Positions 8,442 through 17,264 of a stretch of DNA of 64,000 nt are shown here, piece by piece. Source of the DNA: Cryobacterium glaciale (GTDB lineage: Bacteria; Actinomycetota; Actinomycetes; Actinomycetales; Microbacteriaceae); the NCBI RefSeq assembly GCF_004402535.1, contig NZ_SOEY01000029.1:52179-116178 (forward strand). Reading direction: 5' to 3'. The position numbers were made by a program, and so were the translations under genes. The notes under the pieces are model-generated. The model was not told the origin of the DNA. It made no database searches and was given only the letters and a program-made list of their open reading frames with translations. Within the stretch, counting starts at the first letter, position 1; each line of letters starts with the position of its first letter.

Positions 8442-9404
8442 TTACGGCAGGAACGTGCTCACGTCGGGAGCGGTCTCGACCACACCGTATTTGAGGGCAG
8501 CTTCGCCGAGCGCAGTGACGGCATCCACGTTGAATTCGGTCGGGAACTTCGGCAGCACGATTTTCGCGAGCACTTCGGGCGGGGTCTTGGTGTAGGTCGC
8601 GATGATCGCGCGCACGGCGTCGGGGTTGGCCTGGGCGTATTCAAGCGACTTCTTCATCGCGGCCTGAAACTTGGTCACGAGCTCCGGGTCGCCGTCAACG
8701 GTTGCGGCGGAGGAGAAGTAGGCGGCGACGTCGAGGTTCACATCGAAGTCGGCGTAGCCGTAGGAGATGACGCGTTGGCCGCTTTCAATGGCGGCGGTGA
8801 CGAACGGTTCAACGACGAAGGCCGCATCGACCTGGCCGTTTTCCACGGCCGCGCTGGCATCAGGGAACGGCACCTCGACGAAGGAGATCGACGAGGAGTC
8901 GCCGCCGAGGCGGTCGATTGAGGCTCGCATGACCGTGTCGACGATGTTGTTCAGGCTGTTGCCCGAGACGGTTTTGCCGTCGAGGTCGGCGAGCGTTTCG
9001 ACGGGAGAGTCGCCCTTGACGATGACGGCGCCGAAGTCGCTCGTAACATCGCCGGTCGAGGCGACGGCCGAGTTGACGACCTTCAGCGGCAGGCCCTTGT
9101 CGTTGGCGACCATGAGCGAGACCAGGTTGCTGAAGCCGAATTGGTAGTCACCGCTGACGACGGCCGGCACGATCGCGGCGCCGCCGGTGGCGGTTTCAAT
9201 CGTGAGGTCGAGGCCTTCGTCTTCGAAGAAGCCCTGGTCGAGGCCCAGGTAGAGGGGAGCGGTATCGGCGATCGGGATGACACCCACCGTAACAGGGGTC
9301 AATGCGTCGCTGCCGGCGGGGGCAGTGGTGTCGGCGCCGGCCGAGCAGGCGCTGAGGGCGAGAACGGATGCCGCGGCAAGTCCGATCAGGTGCAGTTTCT
9401 TCAT
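8442..9404 (-). CDS. ABC transporter substrate-binding lipoprotein, NMT1/SsuA-like
   Basis: This 320-residue protein starts at the ATG at 9404, where GGAG precedes it and a lipoprotein signal begins (MKKLHLIGLAAASVLA, lipobox LSAC). An upstream in-frame ATG at 9497 would bury that signal peptide and is rejected. The mature part has the two-lobed fold of the SsuA/NMT1 family (VTVGVIPIADTAPLYLGLDQGFFEDEGL at the start). It captures the substrate outside the membrane for the two permeases. The start is 164 bp from the divergent IclR gene, with a candidate IclR operator between them. Confidence 0.9.
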   Translation of the reverse strand: MKKLHLIGLAAASVLALSACSAGADTTAPAGSDALTPVTVGVIPIADTAPLYLGLDQGFFEDEGLDLTIETATGGAAIVPAVVSGDYQFGFSNLVSLMVANDKGLPLKVVNSAVASTGDVTSDFGAVIVKGDSPVETLADLDGKTVSGNSLNNIVDTVMRASIDRLGGDSSSISFVEVPFPDASAAVENGQVDAAFVVEPFVTAAIESGQRVISYGYADFDVNLDVAAYFSSAATVDGDPELVTKFQAAMKKSLEYAQANPDAVRAIIATYTKTPPEVLAKIVLPKFPTEFNVDAVTALGEAALKYGVVETAPDVSTFLP

Positions 9405-9520
9405 GTTCACTCCATTGTGTGGTGGTGCGGGTCGTGCTGCTGTGGGTGTGCGGGGCGCTGCGAGCCTGCTGATCGGCTCTGATTGGAGACTAGCCACGGA
9501 TTTCGCCGCTCAAACCTACG

Positions 9521-9537
9521 CTTCCATTCAGTGGAAG
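9521..9537. promoter_or_regulatory. Candidate IclR box 1, upstream of the ABC operon and iclR
   Basis: The palindrome CTTCCATTCAGTGGAAG has 6-bp perfect arms and a 5-bp spacer, in the divergent spacer between the binding-protein gene (start 9404) and the IclR regulator (start 9569). A near-identical copy occurs at 10405-10421 before pobA. IclR proteins usually bind 14-17 bp palindromes of this form. Confidence 0.6.
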
Positions 9538-9568
9538 TTCTCGGCGGATCGCGGTAGCGTGACGTGTA

Positions 9569-10381
9569 ATGAGTGGAAAACCGGCACAGAAAAGGTCGAG
9601 CGGCGACGAAGTAGCCGTGGACGATCGTTCCGTCGCGGCCCGACTCTTCGCCATTCTCGACGCCTTCGCGGCTCCCGCCGGGGCGACCTCGCTCACCCTG
9701 ACTCTCACGGCCATCGCCCAGCGGGCCAACCTGCCGCTGTCAACCACGCACCGGCTCGTCGCCGAGTGGGTCAGCTGGGGTGGCCTGAGCAAGCACGAGA
9801 ACGGCCAGTATTCGCTCGGCATGAAATTGTGGGAACTCGGCGTGCAGACCCCGACCGCCCGCAACCTGCGCACCATCGCGCTGCCGTACCTCGAGGACCT
9901 CTATGAGACGACGCGCGAGCACGTGCACCTCGCTATTCTCGACGGCCGCGACGCCCTCTACCTGGAGAAGCTGTCTGGCCACCACGCGGTGCGCCTGATC
10001 TCGCGGGTCGGCGCGCGCCTGCCGCTGCACTCCACCGGGGTCGGCCTGGTGCTGCTGGCCTACGCTCCGTCCGACGTGGTGCAGCAGTACCTCGCGACCA
10101 ACCTGCAGCGCTTTCTGCCGCGCACGGTCACCGAACCCGAAGCCGTACGCAAACGGCTCGCCGAGATTCGATTGCTCGGCCTGGCCCGCATGTCGGAGGA
10201 GATGACCGCGGGCTCGAGCTCGATCGCCGCTCCCATCAGGGACCGTACCGGCCAGGTCGTGGCGGCGGTCTCGATCGTGACCCGCACCACCGATACCATC
10301 GACCCCGAGCAGGAGCGGGCCGTGCGGGTGGCAGCTCAGGGTGTGAGTCGGGCGCTCGGCTATCGCCGCGCCCAACAATGA
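9569..10381 (+). CDS. IclR-family transcriptional regulator of aromatic catabolism (PcaR/PobR-like)
   Basis: This 270-residue protein has an N-terminal IclR winged helix (about residues 20-90: RLFAILDAFAAP, then LTAIAQRANLPLSTTHRLVAEW) and a C-terminal effector domain (YLEKLSGHHAVRLISRVGARLPLHSTGVGLVLLAY ... AAPIRDRTGQVVAAVSI, split here by the family loop). It lies 113 bp before pobA on the same strand and diverges from the ABC importer. Both spacers hold the same palindrome, so it probably controls both units in response to an aromatic acid. The ATG at 9569 has no strong ribosome-binding site. A GTG at 9616 is an alternative start. Confidence 0.85.
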   Translation: MSGKPAQKRSSGDEVAVDDRSVAARLFAILDAFAAPAGATSLTLTLTAIAQRANLPLSTTHRLVAEWVSWGGLSKHENGQYSLGMKLWELGVQTPTARNLRTIALPYLEDLYETTREHVHLAILDGRDALYLEKLSGHHAVRLISRVGARLPLHSTGVGLVLLAYAPSDVVQQYLATNLQRFLPRTVTEPEAVRKRLAEIRLLGLARMSEEMTAGSSSIAAPIRDRTGQVVAAVSIVTRTTDTIDPEQERAVRVAAQGVSRALGYRRAQQ

Positions 10382-10404
10382 TCAAAATTGATCGATTGTC
10401 AACA

Positions 10405-10421
10405 CTTTCACTGAGTGGAAG
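10405..10421. promoter_or_regulatory. Candidate IclR box 2, upstream of pobA
   Basis: CTTTCACTGAGTGGAAG matches the 9521 palindrome with one arm mismatch and the same 5-bp spacer; the TCAGTGGAAG/GAGTGGAAG half is almost unchanged. It is 74 bp upstream of the pobA GTG start and just after the regulator stop, a usual position for an IclR activator or repressor site. Confidence 0.6.
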
Positions 10422-10494
10422 AAGTTGACCGGAGCGCGGGCAGGCGCAGCACACTGATCACAACACCCCCTGTCATCGTTGCTAGGAGAAAACT

Positions 10495-11676
10495 GTGCCC
10501 CACGAAACCACCCGCGTCGCCATCATCGGCGCCGGTCCCGCCGGTCTTCTCCTCAGCTGGGCCCTGCGCGACGCCGGCATCGACTCGATCGTCGTCGAAA
10601 ACCGCTCGCAGGAGTACGTTCTGGGCCGCATCCGCGCCGGCGTTTTGGAACAGGGCTCGGTCGAAACCCTGACCCGTCTCGGGCTGGGGGACCGCCTCGC
10701 ATCCGAGGGGCTGCAGCACGACGGAATCTTTCTGCAGTACGCCGGCGAGCGCCACAACGTGAACTTCAACGAGCTGATCGGCCGCACCGTCACCGTGTAC
10801 GGCCAGCAGCAGGTCGTGAAAGACCTCGTGATCGCGCACGAACAGGCCGGGTCGATCATCTACTACGAAGCCTCCGACGTGGCCGTCGACGGCCTCACAA
10901 CCAAGCACCCGAGCGTCACCTTCGTGCACGATGGCGAGCAGCACACCATCGACGCCGACTTCGTCGTGGGCGCCGACGGGTTTCACGGCATCTGCCGCGC
11001 CTCAATTCCGAGCGCCGAGATCACCCTGTTCGACCGCAGCTACCCCTACGCCTGGCTCGGCATCCTGGCCGACGTCGCACCTTCCTCCGACGAGCTCGTC
11101 TACGCCCTGCACGAAGACGGCTTCGCGATGCTCTCGATGCGTTCACCGGTCGTCTCCCGCCTGTACCTGCAAGTCGACCCGGCCGACGATATCAAGAACT
11201 GGTCAGACGAGCGCATCTGGGAGGCGCTGCAGACCCGGCTCGGCACCCCCGGCTGGACCTTGAAGGAAGGCCAGATCACCGACAAATCAATCACACCGAT
11301 GCGCAGCTTCGTCGCCTCCCGCCTCGCCTACGGCAACCTGTTTCTGGTCGGCGACGCCGGCCATATCGTGCCGCCGACCGGCGCGAAGGGACTGAACTCG
11401 GCCATCTCCGACGTCACCCAGCTCGCCGCCGCCCTCACCGCCTTCTACGCCAACGATGAGACCCTGCTCGGCCGGTATAGCGAGACCGCGCTGGCCCGGC
11501 AGTGGCGGGTGCAGCAGTTCTCCCGCTGGATGACCGAGATGCTGCACACCAGCCCCGGCGATCTGCAGACCGGCGCCTTCGACTACCGCAGCCAGCTCGG
11601 TCAGCTCGACTACGTCACCCATTCCCCACTCGCCCAGCGCATGCTCGCTGAGCAGTACACCGGCCTCCTGCTCTAA
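10495..11676 (+). CDS. pobA: 4-hydroxybenzoate 3-monooxygenase
   Basis: This flavoprotein converts 4-hydroxybenzoate to protocatechuate using NAD(P)H and O2. Its 393 residues match the family length. The FAD-binding IGAGPAGLLLSWAL sits at the N terminus, an RIRAGVLEQG segment follows as in PobA enzymes, the DG motif is VVGADGFHG, and the GD motif is LVGDAGHIVPPTGAKGLN. It starts with GTG at 10495, 6 bp after AGGAGA. It leads the pca cluster and is 16 bp from pcaH, so it is probably cotranscribed. Confidence 0.93.
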   Translation: MPHETTRVAIIGAGPAGLLLSWALRDAGIDSIVVENRSQEYVLGRIRAGVLEQGSVETLTRLGLGDRLASEGLQHDGIFLQYAGERHNVNFNELIGRTVTVYGQQQVVKDLVIAHEQAGSIIYYEASDVAVDGLTTKHPSVTFVHDGEQHTIDADFVVGADGFHGICRASIPSAEITLFDRSYPYAWLGILADVAPSSDELVYALHEDGFAMLSMRSPVVSRLYLQVDPADDIKNWSDERIWEALQTRLGTPGWTLKEGQITDKSITPMRSFVASRLAYGNLFLVGDAGHIVPPTGAKGLNSAISDVTQLAAALTAFYANDETLLGRYSETALARQWRVQQFSRWMTEMLHTSPGDLQTGAFDYRSQLGQLDYVTHSPLAQRMLAEQYTGLLL

Positions 11677-11692
11677 CCGATCTGAGGACACC

Positions 11693-12493
11693 ATGACCAC
11701 ACCAGCACCCCGCCCCGGCACCGTCCCGGCCAGCCAGAACGAGATCACCGCTGAGATCGAAGCGATCGAAGCGGATGCCGCAGCCCGCGTCGCCGCCGGC
11801 GGCTCGCCCGAGCTGCAGCCGCGCCGCGACTATGCCCCGTACCGCAGCTCCCTGCTGCGCCACCCCACCCACGAACTCGTGCGCGTCGACCCGGAAGAGG
11901 TCGAACGGGTCTCACCCGCCTTCGGCCACACCGACGTCAACGTGCTCGAAAGCGACCTCACCATTCAGCACGCCGGCGAACCGATCGGCGAACGCATGAC
12001 CGTGAGCGGCCGCGTGCTCGACGGCGAGGGCCGCCCGGTGCGGCACCAGCTGATCGAACTGTGGCAGGCCAACGCCGGCGGCCGCTACGTGCACAAACGC
12101 GACCAGCACCCGGCTCCGCTCGATCCGAACTTCACCGGGGTCGGCCGCGCCATTACCGGAGACAACGGCGAGTACTCGTTCACCACGATCAAGCCCGGAC
12201 CCTACCCGTGGAAGAACCACATGAATGCGTGGCGGCCGGCGCACATCCACTTTTCGCTGTTCGGCACCGCCTTCACGCAGCGCCTGATCACCCAGATGTA
12301 TTTTCCGGGCGACCCGCTGTTCGCGCTCGACCCGATCTACCAGTCGATAGCGGATGCCGACGCTCGCGCCCGTCTGATCGGGCAGTACGACCACAGCTTG
12401 AGCGTGCCCGAGTTCTCGCTCGGGTATCGATGGGACATCGTGCTCACCGGACCCAAATCAACCTGGATGGAAAGCGAAGACGCCGATGAGTGA
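11693..12493 (+). CDS. pcaH: Protocatechuate 3,4-dioxygenase beta subunit
   Basis: With PcaG it opens the protocatechuate ring by ortho (intradiol) cleavage to 3-carboxy-cis,cis-muconate. The intradiol core is present (LIELWQANAGGRYVHK). The iron ligands are recognisable as Tyr in GGRYVHK, Tyr in PGPYPWKN and the two His in RPAHIHFS. At 266 residues it is a typical beta subunit. GAGGA precedes the ATG. The stop overlaps the pcaG start by 8 bp, which fits coupled synthesis of a 1:1 complex. Confidence 0.94.
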   Translation: MTTPAPRPGTVPASQNEITAEIEAIEADAAARVAAGGSPELQPRRDYAPYRSSLLRHPTHELVRVDPEEVERVSPAFGHTDVNVLESDLTIQHAGEPIGERMTVSGRVLDGEGRPVRHQLIELWQANAGGRYVHKRDQHPAPLDPNFTGVGRAITGDNGEYSFTTIKPGPYPWKNHMNAWRPAHIHFSLFGTAFTQRLITQMYFPGDPLFALDPIYQSIADADARARLIGQYDHSLSVPEFSLGYRWDIVLTGPKSTWMESEDADE

Positions 12494-13061
12494 GCCCACA
12501 CCAGCCCTGCAGACCCCGTCGCAGACCGTCGGCCCGTTCTACGGCTATGCCCTGCCGTATGTCGGCGGACCGGAATTGGTTCCCGGGTACCATCCCCGCG
12601 CCATCCGCTTTCACGGCACCGTCACCGACGGCGTCGGCGAGCCGATTCTCGACGCCCTGCTCGAGATCTGGCAGGCCGACGAGAGCGGCGTGCTCAGCCG
12701 CGAACTCGGCAGCCTCGACCGGGACGGTTTCACCTTCACCGGCTTCGGCCGCTGCGCCACCACGATCGCCGGCCGGTACACCTTCACGACGCTTAAACCG
12801 GGGGTGGCCGGCAAGGCTGCGCCGTACATCCTGGTGACCGTGTTCGCCCGCGGCGTGACCCACCACCTGTTCACCCGGGCCTACTTCCCCGAGGATTCCG
12901 CGCTGCACGCTACCGACGCGGTGCTCAGCGCCGTGCCCGCCGAACGCCGCGACACGCTCATCTGCGTGTCAGAGGGAGTCGTCGGGGGAGCTGAATCGTA
13001 TCGTTTCGACATCCGCGTGCAGGGTGAGAACGAGACCGTCTTTCTGGATTTCGATGCCTAA
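12486..13061 (+). CDS. pcaG: Protocatechuate 3,4-dioxygenase alpha subunit
   Basis: This 191-residue alpha subunit shares the intradiol fold (TPSQTVGPFYGYALPY; DALLEIWQADESG) but lacks the complete iron-binding Tyr/His set, as expected because the active-site metal is held by PcaH. It overlaps pcaH at its start and pcaB at its end (pcaB starts at 13054), so pcaHGB is translationally coupled. Confidence 0.93.
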   Translation: MSEPTPALQTPSQTVGPFYGYALPYVGGPELVPGYHPRAIRFHGTVTDGVGEPILDALLEIWQADESGVLSRELGSLDRDGFTFTGFGRCATTIAGRYTFTTLKPGVAGKAAPYILVTVFARGVTHHLFTRAYFPEDSALHATDAVLSAVPAERRDTLICVSEGVVGGAESYRFDIRVQGENETVFLDFDA

Positions 13062-14526
13062 CTACAGTTTCGATGCGGGGCTGCTCAACCCGCTGAGCCA
13101 CGGCACCCGTGAGTCCGAGCTCACGAGCGACCAGGCCTGGTTGCAGGCCATGGTCGACGCCGAGCTCGCGCTCACCCGCGCGCTCGTCGACGCCGGCCTC
13201 GTTCCCGAGTGGATGCTCGCGGTCTGCGACGCGCTCGCCGACGCGAGCCAGTTCGACCTCGGCGCGATCGCGCTCGAGGCGCGCGGCGGCGGCAACCCGG
13301 TGATTCCGTTTGTGAAGCACCTCGGTCGCGCGGCCGAGAAGGTCAAGGCGGGGGCGTCCGACCATATTCACGTCGGCGCGACCAGCCAGGACATTCTCGA
13401 CACGGCCGCGATGATCGTGGCGCGTCGGGTGGCCTGCGAGCTCATCCACCAGCTCGATTCCCTCGGCGGAACGCTCGCCGACCTCGCCGACCGGCACCGC
13501 GGTACGGTGATGAGCGGCCGCACCCTCGGCCAGCAGGCCTCGCCGACGAGCTTCGGCTTTGTCGCGGCCGGCTGGCTCGACGCCGTGCTGCTGATCGTCA
13601 CCCGCCTGGAGGGCATTCGCGACACCCTCCCGGTGCAGCTCGGCGGAGCGGTCGGCAACCTCGCCGTGCTCACCGAGATAGCCCGGGCGTGGCGCAGCGA
13701 TGCGCTCGCCGACGACGTTCTCGACATCGTTCTACAGCGGTTCGCCCACCATGTGGGCTTGGTCGTGCCGCGCCTCAGCTGGCACACCAACCGGGTCGTC
13801 ATCTCGGAACTCGCCTCCGTACTCGCCGCCGCGACGGGGGTCGCCGGCACCTTCGCCCTCGATGTGTCGGTGCTGTCCCGCACCGAAATCGCCGAAGTCA
13901 GCGAACGCCTCGCCCCCGGCCAGGGCGGCTCCAGCGCCATGCCGCACAAGCGCAACCCCGTGTCGGCCGTGCTGATCACGGCGGCGGCGTTGCAGACGCC
14001 GGGTCTCGCATCCACTCTCTACGGCAGCATGCTGGCCGAAGACCAGCGTCCGAGCGGGGCCTGGCACGCCGAATGGCAGTCGCTGCGGGTGCTCGAACGG
14101 CTCACGATCTCGGCCGTGACCGGTGCCGCGTCGCTCGCCGCCCGCCTCGATATCGATTCGGATCGCATGCGGGCCAACCTCGACCTCACCGACGGACTCG
14201 TGTTCAGCGAGCGGGTCACCACGATTCTGGCCGGCGCTGTCGGCAAGACCACTGCCTTCGCGCTGGTTGAACGCGCCTCGCAGGAAGCCTTCGTCACCAA
14301 CCGGCCGCTGCAGGTGGTGCTCGCGAGCATCCTCATCGCCGAGGGCTGCACCGACGCGCTGCGCGCGCAGATCTGGGCGGCCTTCAGCTACGAGGGCGAG
14401 CCCGGGCAGTCCGCGGCCGGCATCGATCGCGTCGTGCGCAGCTTTCGGCAGCGAGCGGCCGTGTCGGAACGAGGCGCTATCGTCGAAGCAGGCACCCCAT
14501 CCACCAACGACGTGAGGATCGTATGA
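13054..14526 (+). CDS. pcaB: 3-carboxy-cis,cis-muconate cycloisomerase
   Basis: This member of the fumarase/aspartase superfamily lactonises carboxymuconate to 4-carboxymuconolactone. The signature GQGGSSAMPHKRNPV is present near residue 290, and a conserved HVGATSQDILDT loop lies near residue 108. The ATG at 13054, overlapping the pcaG stop, gives 490 residues beginning MPNYSFDAGLLNPL. An in-frame ATG at 13024 lies inside pcaG and is not preferred. The stop overlaps the pcaL ATG (ATGA). Confidence 0.93.
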   Translation: MPNYSFDAGLLNPLSHGTRESELTSDQAWLQAMVDAELALTRALVDAGLVPEWMLAVCDALADASQFDLGAIALEARGGGNPVIPFVKHLGRAAEKVKAGASDHIHVGATSQDILDTAAMIVARRVACELIHQLDSLGGTLADLADRHRGTVMSGRTLGQQASPTSFGFVAAGWLDAVLLIVTRLEGIRDTLPVQLGGAVGNLAVLTEIARAWRSDALADDVLDIVLQRFAHHVGLVVPRLSWHTNRVVISELASVLAAATGVAGTFALDVSVLSRTEIAEVSERLAPGQGGSSAMPHKRNPVSAVLITAAALQTPGLASTLYGSMLAEDQRPSGAWHAEWQSLRVLERLTISAVTGAASLAARLDIDSDRMRANLDLTDGLVFSERVTTILAGAVGKTTAFALVERASQEAFVTNRPLQVVLASILIAEGCTDALRAQIWAAFSYEGEPGQSAAGIDRVVRSFRQRAAVSERGAIVEAGTPSTNDVRIV

Positions 14527-15773
14527 GCCAGCCCGTCATTCTCTGCACCGTCGAACCGGCGCGCAACGGCGATGCCACCGCACCGCTCATCGTTTTGGGA
14601 CCCTCGCTCGGCACCACCACCGACCTCTGGGGGAGCGTCGTGCCCGCGCTCGCCTCCACCTATCGGGTGCTCCGCTTCGATCTGCCCGGGCACGGTTTCA
14701 GCCCGAAGACGTCGGCAGCGTTCACGATTGAGGAGGTCGCCGACGCCGTGGTCGGCCTGGTCGACTCGATCTCCGTCGACACTTTTCATTACGCGGGCAT
14801 CTCCCTCGGCGGCGCCATCGGCCTCGCCCTTGCCGTGAACCACCCCGGGCGCCTCGCCAGCCTCGCCGTGCTCTGCTCCGGCGCGAAAATCGGCACGGTT
14901 AACGCGTGGACCGACCGGGCCGCCGGGGTGCGCGCGAGCGGTACCCCATCGCTCGTGGCCGGCAGCGCCGCGCGCTGGTTCGCCCCCGACTTTCTCAGCC
15001 GCGATCCCAAGGCCGGCGCCCACGCGCTCAACCAGCTGCTCGACATCGACGACGAATCGTATGCGCTCGCCTGCGAGGCGCTCGCCGTCTTCGACCAAAC
15101 GGATGCCCTCGGCGGCATTCGCACGCCGGTTCTGTGCGTCTCGGGTCAGTTCGACTCGGTGACGCCGAGCAGCCAGCTGCAGGCGCTGGCCGCGGGCATC
15201 CCGGGGGCCCGTGCCGTAGAGCTAGCCGGGGTCGCGCACCTGCCGTCCCTCGAGCAGCCGCTCGAGGTCGGCGCGCTGCTAGGGGAATGGGTGGCTGGTG
15301 CTGCGACGCGGGGTGCCACCGGAGGGCAACCGGCCGACGCGGCCGAGCCGCTTCCGGGAGGCCGCACCGCGGCCTCCGCTTATGCCGACGGCATGGTGGT
15401 GCGCCGGGCCGTTCTCGGCGACATCCACGTCGACGCGGCCAACGCCGCGATCACGCCCGACACCGCCGTGTTCCAGGACTTCATCACCCGCTATGCCTGG
15501 GGTGAGATCTGGACCCGGCCGGGCCTTGATCGTCGCACGCGCAGCTTTCTGACCATCGCCGCGCTCGTCACCGGCGGGCACGAGGGCGAACTCGCGATGC
15601 ACGTGCGCGCCGCCCTGACCAACGGGCTGACCCGCGCCGAGATCAGCGAGGCCATTCTGCACACCGCCATCTACGCGGGCGTGCCCGCTGCCAACGCCGC
15701 GTTCGCCGTGGCCCGCGAGACCTTCGCCGCGCTCGACGCAGCCTCTTCAGACCACACCATTCGGCCGAGCTAA
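14523..15773 (+). CDS. pcaL: Fused 3-oxoadipate enol-lactonase / 4-carboxymuconolactone decarboxylase
   Basis: This 416-residue protein combines two consecutive steps. Residues 1 to about 255 are an alpha/beta hydrolase (PcaD) with nucleophile motif GISLGGAIG and a late catalytic His in GVAHLP. Residues about 285-410 are a carboxymuconolactone decarboxylase (PcaC: YADGMVVRRAVLGD, LTIAALVTGGHEGELAMH). A Gly/Ala/Pro-rich linker joins them. The decarboxylase acts before the lactonase, so the domain order is opposite to the pathway order, as in other actinobacterial PcaL fusions. Confidence 0.93.
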   Translation: MSQPVILCTVEPARNGDATAPLIVLGPSLGTTTDLWGSVVPALASTYRVLRFDLPGHGFSPKTSAAFTIEEVADAVVGLVDSISVDTFHYAGISLGGAIGLALAVNHPGRLASLAVLCSGAKIGTVNAWTDRAAGVRASGTPSLVAGSAARWFAPDFLSRDPKAGAHALNQLLDIDDESYALACEALAVFDQTDALGGIRTPVLCVSGQFDSVTPSSQLQALAAGIPGARAVELAGVAHLPSLEQPLEVGALLGEWVAGAATRGATGGQPADAAEPLPGGRTAASAYADGMVVRRAVLGDIHVDAANAAITPDTAVFQDFITRYAWGEIWTRPGLDRRTRSFLTIAALVTGGHEGELAMHVRAALTNGLTRAEISEAILHTAIYAGVPAANAAFAVARETFAALDAASSDHTIRPS

Positions 15774-15786
15774 AGGACTAAGCACC

Positions 15787-16590
15787 ATGGACAAGACCTA
15801 CCCCTCCGCTGCGGCGGCCGTCGCCGATATTCCCGATGGTGCTTCGCTCGCCGTGGGCGGGTTTGGCCTGGTCGGTGTGCCGATCGTGCTGATTCGTGCG
15901 TTGCTCGCGCTCGGCAGTACCGACCTGCACGTCGCGTCGAATAACTGTGGTGTTGATGGGTGGGGGCTGGGCGAGTTGCTGCGGGAGGGCCGGATTAGCC
16001 GGGTCATCGCCTCGTATATCGGTGAGAACAAGGACTTCGCCCGCCGCTACCTTGGCGGTGAGCTCGAGGTCGAGCTGACGCCGCAGGGCACCCTGGCCGA
16101 GCGGCTGCGCGCCGGTGGCACCGGAATTCCGGCGTTCTTCACGGCAAGTGGCGTGGGCACGATGGTCGCCGACGGCGGCCTGCCGTGGCGCTACGGCCCC
16201 GACGGCGAGGTGACGGTGTCGAGCCCGCCGAAGGAGACCCGGCTGTTCTCGTCGCTCGGCGGTGAGAAGGAGTACGTGCTCGAAGAGGCCATCGTCACCG
16301 ACTACGCCCTGGTGCGCGCGAAGAAGGGTGACCGGCACGGCAACCTGGTGTTTGAGAAGTCAGCCCGCAACTTCAACCCGGTGGCCGGGATGGCCGGCCG
16401 CATCACGATTGCCGAGGTCGACGAGCTGGTCGAGCCGGGTCAGATCGACCCGGACGAGGTGCACCTCGCCGGTATTTATGTGAATCGCATCGTGCAGCTC
16501 GGCGCGGCGGACGCTGCCGATTTGCCGATCGAGAAGACGACGACGCGGCCGCGGCCGGTCGCATCCGCTAGTGAAGTTGGAGTGAACTGA
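15787..16590 (+). CDS. pcaI: 3-oxoadipate CoA-transferase subunit A
   Basis: This 267-residue alpha subunit of a class I CoA-transferase transfers CoA from succinyl-CoA to 3-oxoadipate. The N-terminal GGFGLVGVP glycine loop and the [15 protein letters not shown] segment are characteristic. AAGGA lies just upstream of the ATG, 13 bp after pcaL. The gene ends TGATGG, sharing a base with the pcaJ start. The C-terminal tail of about 25 residues (TTTRPRP...) is low complexity. Confidence 0.92.
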   Translation: MDKTYPSAAAAVADIPDGASLAVGGFGLVGVPIVLIRALLALGSTDLHVASNNCGVDGWGLGELLREGRISRVIASYIGENKDFARRYLGGELEVELTPQGTLAERLRAGGTGIPAFFTASGVGTMVADGGLPWRYGPDGEVTVSSPPKETRLFSSLGGEKEYVLEEAIVTDYALVRAKKGDRHGNLVFEKSARNFNPVAGMAGRITIAEVDELVEPGQIDPDEVHLAGIYVNRIVQLGAADAADLPIEKTTTRPRPVASASEVGVN

Positions 16591-17264
16591 TGGCCCTGAC
16601 CCGTAACGAGATGGCGGCCCGTGCCGCCCAGGAACTCGCCCCCGACTCCTACGTCAACCTGGGAATCGGCCTGCCGACGCTCATCCCGAACTTTCTGCCC
16701 GAGGGCGTGCACGTCGTGCTGCACTCGGAGAACGGTGTGCTCGGCGTCGGCCCGTACCCGTGGGAGGGCGAAGCCGACCCCAAGCTCATCAACGCCGGCA
16801 AGGAGACCGTCACCGTCAACCCGGGAGCGGCGTACTTCGACTCGGCGCAGAGCTTCGGCATGATCCGCGGGGGCCTGATCGACGTGGCCGTTCTCGGCGC
16901 CATGCAGGTCTCCGTGGTCGGTGACATCGCCAACTGGGCCGTGCCGGGCAAGATGATCAAGGGCATGGGCGGTGCGATGGACCTCGTGCACGGCGCCGAC
17001 ACCGTGATCGTGGTGATGGAACACGTCACCAAGACGGGGGAGTTCAAGATCAAGAAGGTCTGCGACCTGCCGCTCACCGGCAAGGCCGTTGTGACGCGGA
17101 TCATCACCGACCTCGCCGTGATCGACGTCACCCCCGAGGGCCTGGTGCTGCGTGAGGTTGCGCCCGGTGTCACCGTCGATGCGGTGCAGGCGGCGACCGA
17201 GGCGACCCTGCTCGTGCCCTCGCCACCGACCATCATCACGACCTTGATTGGAGCCGCCGAATGA
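16590..17264 (+). CDS. pcaJ: 3-oxoadipate CoA-transferase subunit B
   Basis: This 224-residue beta subunit contains the family motif [14 protein letters not shown], in which the Glu is the catalytic residue that forms the CoA thioester, and the NLGIGLPT motif near residue 25. The start codon overlaps the pcaI stop (TGATG) and the stop overlaps the pcaF start (ATGA), so I, J and F are coupled. Confidence 0.93.
   Translation: MALTRNEMAARAAQELAPDSYVNLGIGLPTLIPNFLPEGVHVVLHSENGVLGVGPYPWEGEADPKLINAGKETVTVNPGAAYFDSAQSFGMIRGGLIDVAVLGAMQVSVVGDIANWAVPGKMIKGMGGAMDLVHGADTVIVVMEHVTKTGEFKIKKVCDLPLTGKAVVTRIITDLAVIDVTPEGLVLREVAPGVTVDAVQAATEATLLVPSPPTIITTLIGAAE

Noticed and set aside
8442..9497. 351-residue version of the substrate-binding protein
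   Set aside because: It would place 31 residues before an obvious lipoprotein signal peptide. The ATG at 9404 has a ribosome-binding site.
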